Assembly (NCBI GenBank): GCA_004369085.1
Contig: ML210195.1
Coordinates: 65,323-129,322 of the forward strand
Length of the DNA: 64,000 bases
From: Coprinopsis marcescibilis
Taxonomy: Eukaryota > Basidiomycota > Agaricomycetes > Agaricales > Psathyrellaceae
Reading direction: 5' to 3'
Shown: piece by piece, positions 12,401 to 24,613 of the stretch
Layout of the letters: the number at the start of each line of letters is the position of its first letter
Position numbering within the stretch: the first letter of the stretch is position 1
The notes under the pieces: model-generated
What the model was told of the DNA's origin: nothing
Databases searched by the model: none
The model's input: only the letters and a program-made list of their open reading frames with translations
Translations under genes and position numbers: made by a program

Positions 12401-13483
12401 AGTAGTCAGGACGAACTTGAAGGTGGCAGGGAGGCGGGGCACGTAGTCTCGAAGGAATGCCACCAGCACTTTGTCTGCTTGTTCATCCAGAGCGTCGATG
12501 CCGACGACAAACATGCGATCGGTGGGGAGTAGAGGAATAATAGGAATGACCAGGCCTTCGAATTGCGTGATGGCCGGCGAGGAGGCCAGCGCGGGAGTTT
12601 CAACAAGCAATCGTCCAATGCCTTGTTCAATCTGCGGATTGATGCCGCATAGGCCACGAATGAACACAGCCATGAAGTCATCAGACGTAAGCTGTTGGTT
12701 CGTGTGGCTGAAGAACGACGCCACAAGGAGACCACTGTCGTGCATCCCCTTGCAGATCGTATGTGCCAACGCAGACTTTCCACTCCCAGCTGGTCCCCCG
12801 ACCACTAGCACCCGCTCGGCGTGCTCGGATGAAACACTGGTGTCGACGGATTTGGTTGCCCACGACGATATCTCTTCAAGGTGTACAATGCGTGTTCCTT
12901 TTGAACAAACGCGCATAACATCGTAATGGCAACGTTTTGGGTCTGGCAAGCGTCCTAAAGCTTGGTGGAGTTTGATGCCAGTAGCAGAGTCTGTATCTAA
13001 ACCGATCCCTTCAGCCCGAGTAGTGAAAGCAATCAAAGACATCTCACTGTGATAATGTATCTCCTGTTTTTCTGCAGCATTGATAATAACGTCGTTCAGC
13101 TTGACATGTGACGATTTGTGGAAGATCTCGACGCCTAGTATATGTTAATGATTAGTTACAACGCATTCTGAACTAACAGTCGCTTACCCGCTTTCACTGC
13201 ACCTTGGCCGCGCAAACTGCCTTTGAAAGACTTCCAGAGCTGTCTGCTCGGCTTCGAATTGGACGACGAGCCGCGGGTAGCATCTGGGTACAGCCAAAAC
13301 AATCAGTAATTTTGGTCCGCAATTTCTTGGAGGCGGGCCATACCGGTTTTCTTGATATCTGCGATGTGGGCGGTCAGCACCCCAATGGAAGCACAGAAGA
13401 TTCTAAGCACACTTACCTCCAATTCCAGTATGAGCACCAGCTCGACCGTCGTCTTGCGGGCTTGCTAGTATCGTCTTCAACAT
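9426..13483 (-). CDS. NLR2: NACHT-TPR receptor interrupted by assembly gap
   Basis: The gene reads leftward. Proposed exons are 13483-13417, 13358-13344 (15-bp micro-exon, skippable in frame), 13283-13188, 13134-13048, 12996 to the gap at 11665, then 11184 to the stop at 9426. The start is the ATG at 13483 (MLKTILASPQDD). The short motif exon (VEIFHKSSHVKLNDV) precedes the NACHT module. That module has LPDPKRC, the P-loop GGPAGSGKS (about residues 155-163), Walker B FVVGIDALDE and FVLTTRP. TPRs include three near-identical 93-residue units. The 51-nt intron at 13047-12997 is a multiple of three and open, so retention would add 17 residues. The NACHT-TPR junction intron presumably lies in the run of N. 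No frameshift is visible. As in NLR3 and NLR4, no known effector domain precedes the NACHT. It is probably functional if the gap is benign. Confidence 0.88.
9933..10769 (-). repeat. Three tandem 279-bp repeats encoding double-TPR units in NLR2
   Basis: Landmarks recur at a 279-bp spacing: the block TTGCGATCGG occurs at 9962, 10241 and 10520. Each unit encodes 93 residues, including LAESIEP.QEAVEIRRRL and REDPQSFDADLA. DNA identity is high. The period and sequence differ from the 276-bp repeats of NLR1, so the two arrays expanded independently. Confidence 0.93.
11185..11664. other. Assembly gap (480 N)
   Basis: A run of 480 unknown bases falls inside NLR2, between the end of the NACHT-associated region (TEGDWVWDF) and the first TPR. 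By comparison with NLR1, NLR3 and NLR4, the missing part should encode roughly 100 residues and contain the phase-0 junction intron. Confidence 0.99.
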
Positions 13484-16400
13484 GTGACCGGTGATCTCTC
13501 ACATTGGGTGTTGGCTTATCGTCTCGTAGTTGCCCAAGGACAGACGGAGTAACCACGTTGGGCCCCAATCTAGCGTGTAGTATGGGCGGATGCGGCCGGA
13601 AGGACAAATGGTCAAGGGAGATCGATACGTAGGGCTGGAGAGGTTTCTTGTCCTCGGCGATTTATCAGATATCAGGTTGCGGAGCCGAAGGTCTCGATTA
13701 AGAGGGGCAAGTGAAGAGTAATACGGAGTGGTTCAGTCTCAAGTAGGTCAAAAGGAACAGAGGGAAGTGAAAGCTTTATCGCAGTGGATGTGGATGGCAA
13801 TGGAGGTGGATGGTGAGAAGTGGTGAACAGCAGTTTGATCGATGATCATGAGCACTGATGATTCTTAACTGCTTCACTTCCCTGATTCTCAAAATACAAT
13901 TTGCATGTATCAGTTGCAAACGAATTCACGGCCTGAGAATTCGAGTAAGTAAGTGTTGTTCCATAATCATGCAAGCAATTGTGCAAGTAAGTGCAGTAAT
14001 AGTCATGACACCTGTCGAAAGACAGTAAACCAATGCTCATACTTAAGCATTTCAAGGTTTTATCTGAAATCCCATAGCCTTGGGTTTAAATTTCCCAAAA
14101 GCCGTGTTCTTCCCTAAGATTTTCCGGCAGCACACACACCACAACCAATTCTCCAGCGATTCCACAGCATTGTAACGCAGGCTGAAGGCTTAGTCATGCC
14201 TGGACTTGATGAGCCCCAAAGATCACACGCCATTGTATTGCAACGAATTCGCAAGGACCGGAGTCACGCCCCGCCACCAGCCGTCGACAAGTGTGTGTCC
14301 GCTCAGCATGATCATGACCCTGAGGCAGGAAGCCGAATCAGAAGACGCCCATCGAAACTAAGTATGATCGAATTGACTTGCCAAATTGCTTTGGGTGAAT
14401 GCGAATTGGTAGCCAGCGGTAATTTAAGCGGTAGAGCTGGCTCAAGCTCGTCCATAAATCGACGTCAAAGTGCGATGTCCTCGAATTGGCGTCCTCTCCG
14501 CGTCCGCCTGAATTGAGGCGGAATCGAATTACGAGGACTATTCCGAGTGCAGGGACGGAAGAAATGCGTGATATCGAGTTTCGTTTTCTCACTGTCCTCA
14601 GTCATAAGTTACCGGTGGTTCTGAGTGAGGAGCGATGATGGTGCGAAAGCAGGGCGGGAGAGTTGTGATGATCTCATTGAAGAAGCTCCAGAAAGAACCC
14701 CCTTGACTGCAAAATCAAGATGGTTAGCGAGCCTGCCTGTTTCTCCAGGCAGAGTATCGTTTCCTACCGGCATTCAACAAGCCCTTTCTCTTCAAAGATC
14801 GTCCTCGTTCCTTGCCCAAGCCTCATTTTAAGAGGACTCGGATTAGTATTGGAAAATTTAGTTTAGTGTCTATTGAACCGTTCAGCCAATCACAGTCCAT
14901 ACCTTGTCCATCATAATCATCACCTATGGTCTCTCCACAGGATGAAAACTAAAACCCAGCGTGTGCTATGAGAGCTGGAAGGTTTCAGTCTGATTTTGGA
15001 TCATCCAGTTGGACGATGTGCTGGCTCCGGGTGCGCTGCTAAAACAACCCTTTGCATATTTATGCAGGGCTACTTTGCGAGAACAACGCTGCTAAAACGA
15101 TCATGCCACTCAAAGTATGGGATTAGCATGTCGGAGGAATGTGGGGTAGAAAGGAAAGCACATTTGGTCTTCCCGAGTTGCGTGCAGGAACTTGGTTTGG
15201 CTTTGCTTGTTCCCGCCATCTGATGCGCCACTGTCAGCCCGCTCCAGAGGCGGGTCAAGCCCAGGCTGATCCAGTCATTCTAACTTGGATCCGATGTCCA
15301 CTATGTACGACTCCCACTTGGTAGTGGGTGCTTCCCGCAGGCCACGGCGGTAATATCTAGGACCTGTGGTAGCCTGCAATAGTAGCGAGCTGAGAACGAA
15401 TAGGGCGTGCTTACTTGGGTTATTGCACAAGGTAATTAGTTGGATCTTGGATATCATGTATACGACTAGTAGGAGGAGGCTATCATGGCAGTAGCAGATG
15501 TGATTGTCAGCATACTGTCGATACTGTCGAATGCTGAAAGCGAGCAGTATGCGCGATGACGCGGATGTCTTCAGATCAAGAGCTGCATTGGTCGTGGTTT
15601 GCTAGGAGGAATTCGCCGTTCACATCAATTAGCCTGGGGCAAAGAGACCCACACCATGGTGGCACCTGGCTTTTGAGCCTCGCACAGAGAGCAAACAATG
15701 ACATTGCCTTAGCATCTCAGGGGGACGTTACTACTCCGACTTGACAGGACCAATATTCCGTGCAGACAGGATTGGCCGAACTGCTTCTACATCACATGGA
15801 CTGCGTTAAGCGCTTAGATCAGCGCACAGTGGCCCAAGGCTCATGTGCTGCATCTCAGATGGCCCATAAACGCTGACAAGGGATTCTCGATCGGCGTCAA
15901 TTGAAATTGGGCGCTAAATTACATTAGACAGGGTCCCGCCACTCTTAAAGACGTACATTCCCATTTAGTAACTGTCCTCAATCAGCTCAATCATCCCAAT
16001 GGCAAACTCCCTTATGTGTGCGAATATGCCGTAGCAAACTCCTAGATGGCTCCGTACCCAGCGGACTGTACATGTTCAAAGAACATTGTTTTTTGGGTTT
16101 GCTTGATGATCGGTTGAAGCATAAGACTGAAAGTGATGCCACCCTGACTGTTGGAGGTGATCTTCGGAGAGCCATCGCCGTTTCTCCCGCACCGGAGTAC
16201 AGTAACCCTCCTCAGGAATGAATGGGGGCAGTGCGTGTTCATTAAGAGGGTCCACCACAGTTCGGACTCGAGATGATTTTCAGGGTGACGCGTCCAACGC
16301 CGGAGATTCTAGAAGTTTCGAGCTGAAAGCGAACCATAAAGGTCATTCATACAAAGGAGTGAGCACATAGCAACAGGGTAAGGAATGAATGTTCTGCCTT

Positions 16401-17120
16401 TAGAGGTCCATATAGCTGCCGTTGCAGATGTGATCTTTGCATCCCGAAAGAGCGAAAACACGCAGTGCACTGTCTCTTCTTCCAGCAGCTTCGATTTTGC
16501 TAACCTGGGCCATTGCATGACCAGCCCCACGTCGCCCGATAAACGTCCAGTCACCCAGCTTAATATAACCAGATAACTGAAGAAAGGTATGCTTCGAGAG
16601 GGTTCACAATTCACACAGATGCCCAAACTGTGGTTCCTCGCGAAAGACACCTTGCAGCCTCGTTGCTCTGGTCAGGCAGGTGATCGCAAATTACCTTTGT
16701 GCCTTCACTGGATCACAGGTAGAAATTAAGAGCGAATACTCGCAGAAGGCCGGTATCTAAAGGTTCCATGCACCCTCGAGAACAGATGTGACCAAGAGCG
16801 TTATGGATCGGCGAGAGGAAGCCGTGAGCCTTATCGATTCCATGACAAGCCTATAAAGTCGTACGCCGGGCAACAGGGCTAGAAACAGCCCTGCTAAGCA
16901 TTCCCAACTCCACCAGCCAAGGGCCTTGAGGGGGATCATCACCCCACAACCCAGATCTGACCGACCTTCCTTATTTGACGGCGTGTGAGTTGCTCCGAGT
17001 TGCCTCGTGGATTGGGGCCGCACCGGCTGTGGTTTGGAAATTAGTAGGTCAAGACGAGGCGTTTGCAAATTAGCACGGATCCACCTCTTTCTTCCTGACC
17101 ACCATCATCTCCTCGCCGTT
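13484..17120. other. Intergenic between divergent NLR2 and aminopeptidase P (3.6 kb)
   Basis: No ORF above about 113 codons lies here except the reading frame leading into aminopeptidase P. I recognise no domain, RNA gene or repeat. The two ends must hold the promoters of the two divergent genes, but no specific element is clear. Confidence 0.6.
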
Positions 17121-20100
17121 ATGGCGCCCCCGCCGCCTCCACCGCCCATGTGCTTCCCGTTCTCTGGCAAGAACGGGGGGAACGGCAAACCCAAGGCCCC
17201 CAAGGCCCCTAAGCAACGACGCCGCCTTTCCTGGTCCGACATGAGTGACATGTCACATCCGCCTCCGCACCATCATCAGGAGGAGGACAGACAGGGAGGA
17301 CGAGGAGGAGTTATCGCACCACCTATGGTCAGACACACGTCTTTCTCGCACGAAAGAGCTTATGACGAATACGGAGGACAGGCAGAGAGCATTACCTTCC
17401 ATTCCGACTCTGAAAAGTACGACGAGGTGCCCGATATTTTCCCGCAGCCGATCAAGGGCTCTCCAAAGCTGGCGAGGGGCAACTCGATGACCGGGACCAA
17501 GAAATCTGGTGTCTCTGGCAAGTGGGGATGGGGCAAGAAGGACAAGGATGGGAAGGATAGTAACAACGGCAAAGACAAGGAGAAGGAGATTATGATGATG
17601 GATCAGGCCAGATTTACAGCGGAACCGGTCTCGCAGTACTCGCAGAATGACTATGACGATGACGAGCCGATACAACATTCAAGGCATGACACCCCGCATC
17701 GCTCGAATTCCAGGAGCACTCAGGCTAGTCGCTTCACCTCGAGGACCCAGGACAGTCAGCGCACGGTCACCAGCCATCGCAGTAACAGTTCTCGTTCCAC
17801 AGTCCCAAAGCCGCGTCCCCCTCTCATGCCACACGATTCCACCAGCACCCTCGTCGGGTCTGCCTTTGAACGCAAGATCAACGATATTGAACCCATCCGA
17901 GAGAAACCAGACACCACCGACAGGCTGCACGAGCTCAGGAAACTCATGGACAAGGACAATCTCGATTACTAGTGCGTAATAGATTTATTAGCATGACGAT
18001 CGTTCTACTGACGTTCTTTCTCGCAGCATCGTGCCCAGTGAAGACGCGCATGGATCCGAGTACGTTGCGTTCAGCGACAAACGGAGAGAATACGTCTCTG
18101 GGTACGTCATTTCTTCTATTCCTTGACCACTTGATTCACCATCCTCGCAGTTTCACCGGAACGGCCGGCCAAGCCATCGTTACTCGAAATAACGCCTACC
18201 TCATCACCGACTCACGATATTGGCTCCAAGCTGTTGACCAAATTGACGACAACTGGCAGTTGATTCAAGCTGGTGCGCCTGGTGAACCAAAGGACTGGAT
18301 TGAATGGCTTTTGGTAGGTACTCCGTGCGTTTCAAATGAAGAGTGCTCTAATTCGCCAATAGGGACGTGTTCGAAGCTCGAGAATAGGCCTCGATGCACG
18401 CATGATATCACACGAAAAGGCCACCCTCCTGACATCCAAGCTCAACAGCCTCGACTCCAAACTCGTCTACCCACCCCAGAATCTGGTCGATCTCGTATGG
18501 AAGGAAAAGCCGGACAAGTCGAAAGCATCCATCTATATCCAAGGCATCGAGTATACCGGTACGTCAACTTCACCCAATCCGCCCCAGTGCATTTTGCTAA
18601 AGATTGTATAGGTAAAGATGCAAACTTCAAAATTGGCAAGGTCAGGGAATGGATCAAGCTGCAGCCACCAGCAATGTCGCCCTACACCAAGAGGGAGCCA
18701 ACCGCGAGGGACATGCATGTTGGCACACTCATCACCGCTCTCCCACAAATCGGTCAGTATTTTCTATATTCCGTATATCCGCGTGCACACCAGCACGCAT
18801 ATACCCATTTATCTTGCTAAATTCTCGTTTACATGCACGCATATACTGACACATTTCACCGACAGCCTACCTCCTCAACCTACGCGGCGCGGATATCCCC
18901 TACAACCCCCTGTTCCACGCATACCTCTATGTCGGGCTCGACCGATGCGTGCTGTTCATCGAAAACAACAAGATCGTAGATGAAGTTTCCGACTACCTAC
19001 GCTCCATCAACGTCGAACGCAGAGACTACACCGACCTCTGGAAGTTTTTGCGCGGGCGCGAGTTTGCCGTTAGCCCCGACACCCCGAGGGGCGAGGCGGG
19101 GAGGGTGATCATCAGCCCACAGACAAGCTATGCGATCAGCTTGATGTTGACCCATAATCGGTATACCATTGCGCCGTCCCAGGTTGAACACATGATGGCG
19201 CTGAAGAATGCGGTGGAGATCGATTGTATGCGGAGGGCGTATTTGAGGGACGGCGTGTCGTTTGTACGTTCTTCTTCCATTCTTTCCTCTTTGGTCCCGG
19301 TTATTAACGATGAATGCGTGTCTTGTGTAGGTTCGGTTCATCGCGTGGCTGGACAGCAAGTTGGCACAAGGATATGATATCTCGGAATACGAAGCTGCAT
19401 CGAGGTTGACCGAGTTTAGGCGGAAGAGCAAGAACTTTATGGGACTTGCTTACGAGAATATCTCGGCCACGGGCTCGAACGCTGCACTGCCCCATTACGT
19501 CGCCAAGAAGAGCACGGCAAAAATGATCGATAGGAGTACACCTTACCTCAAGTGAGTTTTAATTTCTCGAACTTCTTTTCTTGTTGGAGAATGCTAAACG
19601 TTGCTATCATAGTGACTCTGGAGGACAGTACCGCGATGGAACTTGCGATACAACACGGACGGTGCATTTTGGAAGGCCTACACCTGAACAGTGCGAGGCA
19701 TTCACAAGGGTCCTTCAAGGCCACGTACGTCTTCTCCTACATCTCCTTCTCTTACATTTGCACCATATCTGACTCAACGTCCGTCGCAGATCGCCATTGA
19801 TAGCGCCGTCTTCCCTGAAGGAACATCCGGTCACCAACTTGACGTTTTGGCTCGCAAAGCTTTATGGAAGGATGGACTGAATTACATGGTAAGCTTGGTT
19901 CAATTACGTCTGGGTATGCTTTGAGGGTTGCTCGTTAACCTTAACTTTATCTTCGTTTAGCATGGCACGGGACACGGCGTTGGATCGTTCTTGACGGTAC
20001 ATGAAGGCCCGCATGGGTTCTCGAGCCAGGTGCCATTGGCTCCGGGACATGTCGTAACTAACGAACCTGGGTTCTGTGAGTTTGCCTTCCTTCGTTTCAC

Positions 20101-20891
20101 TTCCTTCAGTCGTTCGTTCGTTCGATTTGTTATGACCGATCGATTCATTTTTCGTTGCTGGTTCGGAACGGTTTGCTCATTCATTAATTTTCTTATTTAT
20201 AGATTCCAAGGGCGAGTGGGGTATGCGTATAGAGTCTGCTCTGGTCGTGCAGCGCGTCACGGTGAGCCTCGTTTCGTCCAATATCGCCATTCGGGTGAAA
20301 TATGAAGTGGACTGTGACTGACGTCGCTCTTTCCCTCTTTGTCCCGCTCTTCGAACCTATCCTTTATCCTCGCCGTCCCCCCTTCACGTCCTCACCACCT
20401 TCCCAACTCATCACATATCACAATCTCCCACTACAACGGTAACTTGCTACACCGTCACTACTACCACTACACCACGATCATCACACCGCTCCTATCGCTA
20501 CAATTTACTGGAACAACAGACAAAAGGCAAATTTAATGGGGACATATGGTTGGGCTTTGAGCGTCTGACGTGTGTGCCGATCCAGACCAAGATGGTCAAG
20601 GAGAGCATGCTTACCAAAGAGGAGAAGCTGTGGCTGAAGGTGTGTTGGTTTCCTTTCCTTCCCTTTTCGTTCCCTTTGGCCTCTTGCCTTTCCCCTTTCC
20701 CCCGTGTCTAGCTCGACCGTTTATAGACACTTACTGACCTTTGTCTCTAGGACCACAACCAACGCTGCTACGAGAGACTCGCACCGCTACTCAAAGACGA
20801 TGACCGTGCGCTCAAATGGTTGAAGCGCGAGTGCGAAAGGAAGATTGGGTTGGCTGCTGCTCCCGGTGGTGTTGCCATCGAGTGGAGCTGA
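17121..20891 (+). CDS. ampp: Xaa-Pro aminopeptidase P with long N-terminal extension
   Basis: This M24B metallopeptidase removes an N-terminal residue preceding proline and is probably cytosolic (no signal peptide). I place 13 exons at 17121-17971, 18027-18101, 18151-18313, 18363-18558, 18612-18752, 18866-19263, 19331-19551, 19613-19724, 19790-19888, 19961-20075, 20203-20261, 20520-20639 and 20751-20891. All frames join, giving 896 residues. The creatinase-like N-lobe begins near residue 275 ([24 protein letters not shown]). The dimetal site is complete: [26 protein letters not shown] and MRIES. The family is usually about 600-650 residues. Here the first ~275 residues are an added Pro-rich, Ser/His/charged disordered segment ([12 protein letters not shown]...) in the same exon as the first core residues. 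The ATG at 17121 is preferred over an in-frame upstream one at 17007 because the upstream part looks non-coding. Confidence 0.95.
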
Positions 20892-21930
20892 GCTAGCTGC
20901 ACGGTGCTACTATACGCCGCCACGGCTTTTGACGGTCACCCGGTCCAGATATCTCGATGTACTATGTTGCATTTCTTCATTTTCTTTGGCGGGGTCCTTG
21001 TTCAGGTACGCTGAATTCGGCCTGCTGGCCCGACATCCGACCTTGCCCTTTTTACGTCGAAAGCACGATGAATAAATAGACGGATATCCATTCCTTCCTT
21101 TCTTGTTTCTTTTGCATTTTGCTCTTCCTTTTTGTCTTGCTTCTCCATACTACTTGGTGTTGTACAATTTGATCTTTCTCGCGTCCTTTGATAGCCGTAT
21201 GTATTATATCTCTGCCACCTACTAAGTTCCTGTTCTTCTGTCTTGTTTTGGTTCTTTTTCTTCTCTTGCGACTACTCCTTCTCCGGCGAAACCTTCCACC
21301 TACAAACTACACCCATACACATACAGTAGTACGTACATACTGCCATCTCCCTCCCTTCCTTCCAATTTCGTCTTTCTTCTGTCAAATTCGATCTAGCCCC
21401 GTGCTTGCCAGGTTATACGTCTATCTGTCTATGTATCTAACCTCTCGCTACCCTGTACAAAGTTGAACATTTTTTGTAACACCTCCTCTTGCTCGTTCCC
21501 TCACGGTTAACGTTGTTGTATGTACCTCCTTTTATGGACTGCATGTGCTTTGAGGCATGTTGAGTTTCTCTACCCGGTCTCTTTGAGCCCAGTTGGAGAT
21601 CAAGATTCAGTACGAATCTGGTGTAGAAATCTGGTGTAGACCCAATGCACGATGCTGATTCAGTCAATCGCCCCATACCACCAATTCATCTCGACCTCAC
21701 TTTTTTGCATCGTGGGTTTTGTGTGCATGCAACATAACGCTGCATGTGCAGAAGTAGTGGTAGTAATACAAGCCGTGCATAAGACAGCGAAAAGAGTATG
21801 TATATCCTGGTACGAGAAGGGGGAGCGAGACATCGTGCGGTGATACCGGTGATGGTATCCAGCACCCGACGAAATGCATGGGATGTAATGGAATTGACAA
21901 TAATGGATGGTAAGAGACCCAAAAACGCTT
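20892..21930. other. Shared 3' interval of convergent genes (1.0 kb)
   Basis: Aminopeptidase P and NOG1 converge here. The stretch is rich in pyrimidine runs on the + strand near 21100-21400 and has no gene. It is probably both 3' untranslated regions. Confidence 0.6.
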
Positions 21931-24373
21931 CTAACGCCTGTCGGTCTTTCCGCCTTTTCGTTTGCCGGCAAACAGATGCTTGGGCTGGAGGAGCAACGTG
22001 AGCAACAGGGTAAAAAGTGGCCACAAAGATATCCAGATGCACGCACCATTTTTGTTTTGATTGTACGATCTCCCTCGCCAGCCCTTGCGAGCATGTTCCT
22101 TGGTCGCTGGCCCAGGTTGCGCAGCTTGATCGTCTTGTCGTATTGCTGAAAAAAGGGGAAGAAAACGTCGATCAGTACTGGAGACGACAACTAAACACGA
22201 GAAACACACCTGCTCGTTCTTGAGACCAGCAGTCGTTCGATCTGTCTTGGGCAGCTTCTTGTTGATAACCCCGCCCGAGTTCGTCTTTTGTCGTTTCGCA
22301 ACCTTGGAAGCAGCATCGACCTCCATGGCATCGTCTTCCCAATCCGAGGGCTCCTCGCCCTCGCTGTCGTCTTCTTCCATGTCAACATCCTCCTCCTCCT
22401 CGTGCCTCTTTCGCTTGGCACCCTGCAGCTTGGCAAGGATGGCTGCACGCTCCTCGATACGGCTGGGGTCGTATCCCGCCTTGGTGAGTTCTTCAGTGAG
22501 CTCAGTAAGCGTCCGCAGACCGGCGGTACGGGGCAGGCGGGCTTGGTTCTTCATCCCCTTCTTGGTGCTCTGCGAGATGATCTTGCTCTTGAGGTTGGCC
22601 TTGAACTCAACGGCTTCGCGCTCGTCTTCAGAGGCGTACTGAGTGTGCAAAGTCAGTCAGTCGATATCGGCTTGATGGAACATGAAACTCGGTGCCTACC
22701 ATGTTCTCCTCCTCGTCGTAGAACCCTTCGGCTTCAAGTCGCTCTTCTTCGCGCTCCAGAGCCTCAAGCTTCTCAGCGATATCAGGATCGACAAAGTCGA
22801 CGATGTTCTTGCCGTCCATGATTTCAGGAATGATGTCGAACTTCCACTCCGGGTTAGCCAAAAGGTAGTCGCCTGCAAACCGTCAGTATGGTGAATCAGA
22901 AAGAGGAGTAATCGGAACCTACGTTTGAGGTTGATGTTGAAGACACCAGCACCTCCATCCTCCAGTTCATCATCGCGCAGCAGTCGTTTCCTGTCAGGAT
23001 CTTCCTTGTCGTACTTCTTCTTATCCTTGACGGCATCAGGGATGAAGGGTGCTCGGACAACTTCGTCACGGGGTTTAGGTTGGGCAACGTGGATACGATT
23101 GGCGACGTTGTTAATTTTGCTGCCCTTGATCTTGATGTCGACTCGGTGAGCAAGGAGGGTGTCGCAGGCCTTGTTCTTGAGCTCCATGACGCCCTCTTCA
23201 GAGTAACATGACACTTGGACGTTTTGAACGCCCTCCATGTCGAGGATCTCTTGTACAAGGGCCCGGCTGTCGGGGTGGAGGTCTTCAAGGCGGGTAATAT
23301 CGATTTTGTTGATAACCAGGAGGATGGGTTTATTAGCGAAGAGGGGTTTGATGGAGTGGAAGAGTTTGCACTGAATCAAGATTAGATCATATTTTTCGGC
23401 ATGAAAGCGGGAAACGTACCTGCGCCTCAACGGAGTACCCGCACTGCTCGCTCAGATCCATGAAGTACAAGATACACGACTTGAGATGGGCCATAGCGGT
23501 GATACTTTGCATCTCGATGGTGTTCATCTCTTCCAAAGGATGATCAAGGATACCGGGGGTATCAATTACCTGCCAACGGAGGTACTTGTAGTCCAAATGA
23601 CCGACGAATAGAGATTTGGTGGTGAAAGCGTAAGGTTGAACGTCGACATCGGCACGAGTAACTTTGTTGATGAAGGACGATTTGCCGACATTGGGGTATC
23701 CACAGATGAGGAGTGTCCGTGTGTTGGGGTCGATCGCTGGGAGACGAGAAATGTGTTGCCGCACTTGTTCGAGGTATGCTAACGGATCTTTTTGGCGTTT
23801 CATGATAGTCGCCATACTACAACAGGGTAAGAAAACAGGGTAATGATAGCAGTAGGGTTGTGCTCACCGACCCAATGCAGCCCTTTTGAGCTGCTTGCAG
23901 CGGTAAAGACTGTCACCAAACTTCAAAAGTCGGTGATAATCCTTTGCGACCTGGTCTATCAGATGTCTAGCGGTTCTAAGCTGACCCAAAGCAAGTTTGT
24001 AGTGATTCTTGTCGTATAATACGTTCATGAGCGAAGACAAGAAAGGGTGGAGGTCCTAGAAGCCAATATGAGAGTTTGGACCTGTTTCAAAACAGTTTCG
24101 AACGTACGTCGAGGACTGGGAACTCTGTAAGGATCGCTGAAAGCTTCTCATCGAATGCATCTTGACAGAACTTGACTTTTCGCATGTAAAAGTTCCTTAT
24201 ACGACTGATTTTAAAGTTTTTATGGATAACCTAGAGGCGATTCAGTACAACAGAAATCAGGGACAATTTTCTCTCACCGTTGGGGTTTTCCTCTGCGTTT
24301 TGGACAGGACAATGTCCAAAAAGTCCGTCGCTGTCGGAACAGGCGCAATAGCTTTGAGACCGCTTGTAGACAT
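21931..24373 (-). CDS. NOG1: NOG1, nucleolar GTPase of 60S ribosome assembly
   Basis: NOG1 is a nucleolar GTP-binding protein needed for late 60S subunit maturation. Nine exons on the minus strand are 24373-24278, 24230-24108, 24055-23868, 23816-23420, 23370-22923, 22872-22700, 22638-22210, 22145-22047 and 21984-21931. All phases join to give 668 residues, the usual length. The N-terminal helical NOG1N region ([17 protein letters not shown]) is followed by the G domain: G1 GYPNVGKSS, switch region [14 protein letters not shown]3 DTPGI and G4 NKID. The NOGCT region follows, then an acidic stretch ([17 protein letters not shown]) and the conserved basic tail [17 protein letters not shown]. The start ATG at 24373 gives the expected N-terminus ([20 protein letters not shown]). 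Introns are 47-71 bp. It is divergent from NLR3, with 240 bp between start codons. Confidence 0.97.
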
Positions 24374-24613
24374 CGTGCAAACCTGTGGATAACGTTGCGG
24401 ACGATGAGGAAGACCCTTTCGCCGTCGTGATTGATAGTGAGGAAGAATTTCAGGTCAGTTTCTCACGGCCCGGGAAGACGGGGCGCCAGATCCGGAGCCT
24501 CTGTTTGCACTCCGATTGAGCTTCCGCTGACTTGGGTTGACGACTTGCTAATTAATCATTAATCCCCGCTGACGACTGTCCCCAGCACATCTCCTACTTG
24601 AGAGGTTATAGAA
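24374..24613. promoter_or_regulatory. 240-bp divergent interval, NOG1 / NLR3
   Basis: This is the only sequence between the start codons of NOG1 (-) and NLR3 (+), so it must carry at least the core promoters or 5' leaders of both. It also contains a protein-like open stretch (24390-24460) ending at a GTCAGT donor, discussed as a finding. No specific factor site is identified. Confidence 0.5.

Noticed and set aside
10940..13042. A single 700-codon minus-strand ORF running through the run of N
   Set aside because: It is open only because N codons cannot be stops. After the gap it enters the wrong frame relative to the TPR repeats, so the NACHT and TPR parts are joined as separate exons.
17007..17120. 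Upstream in-frame ATG for aminopeptidase P
   Set aside because: The added 38 residues look like untranslated leader, and the ATG at 17121 opens the Pro-rich start directly.
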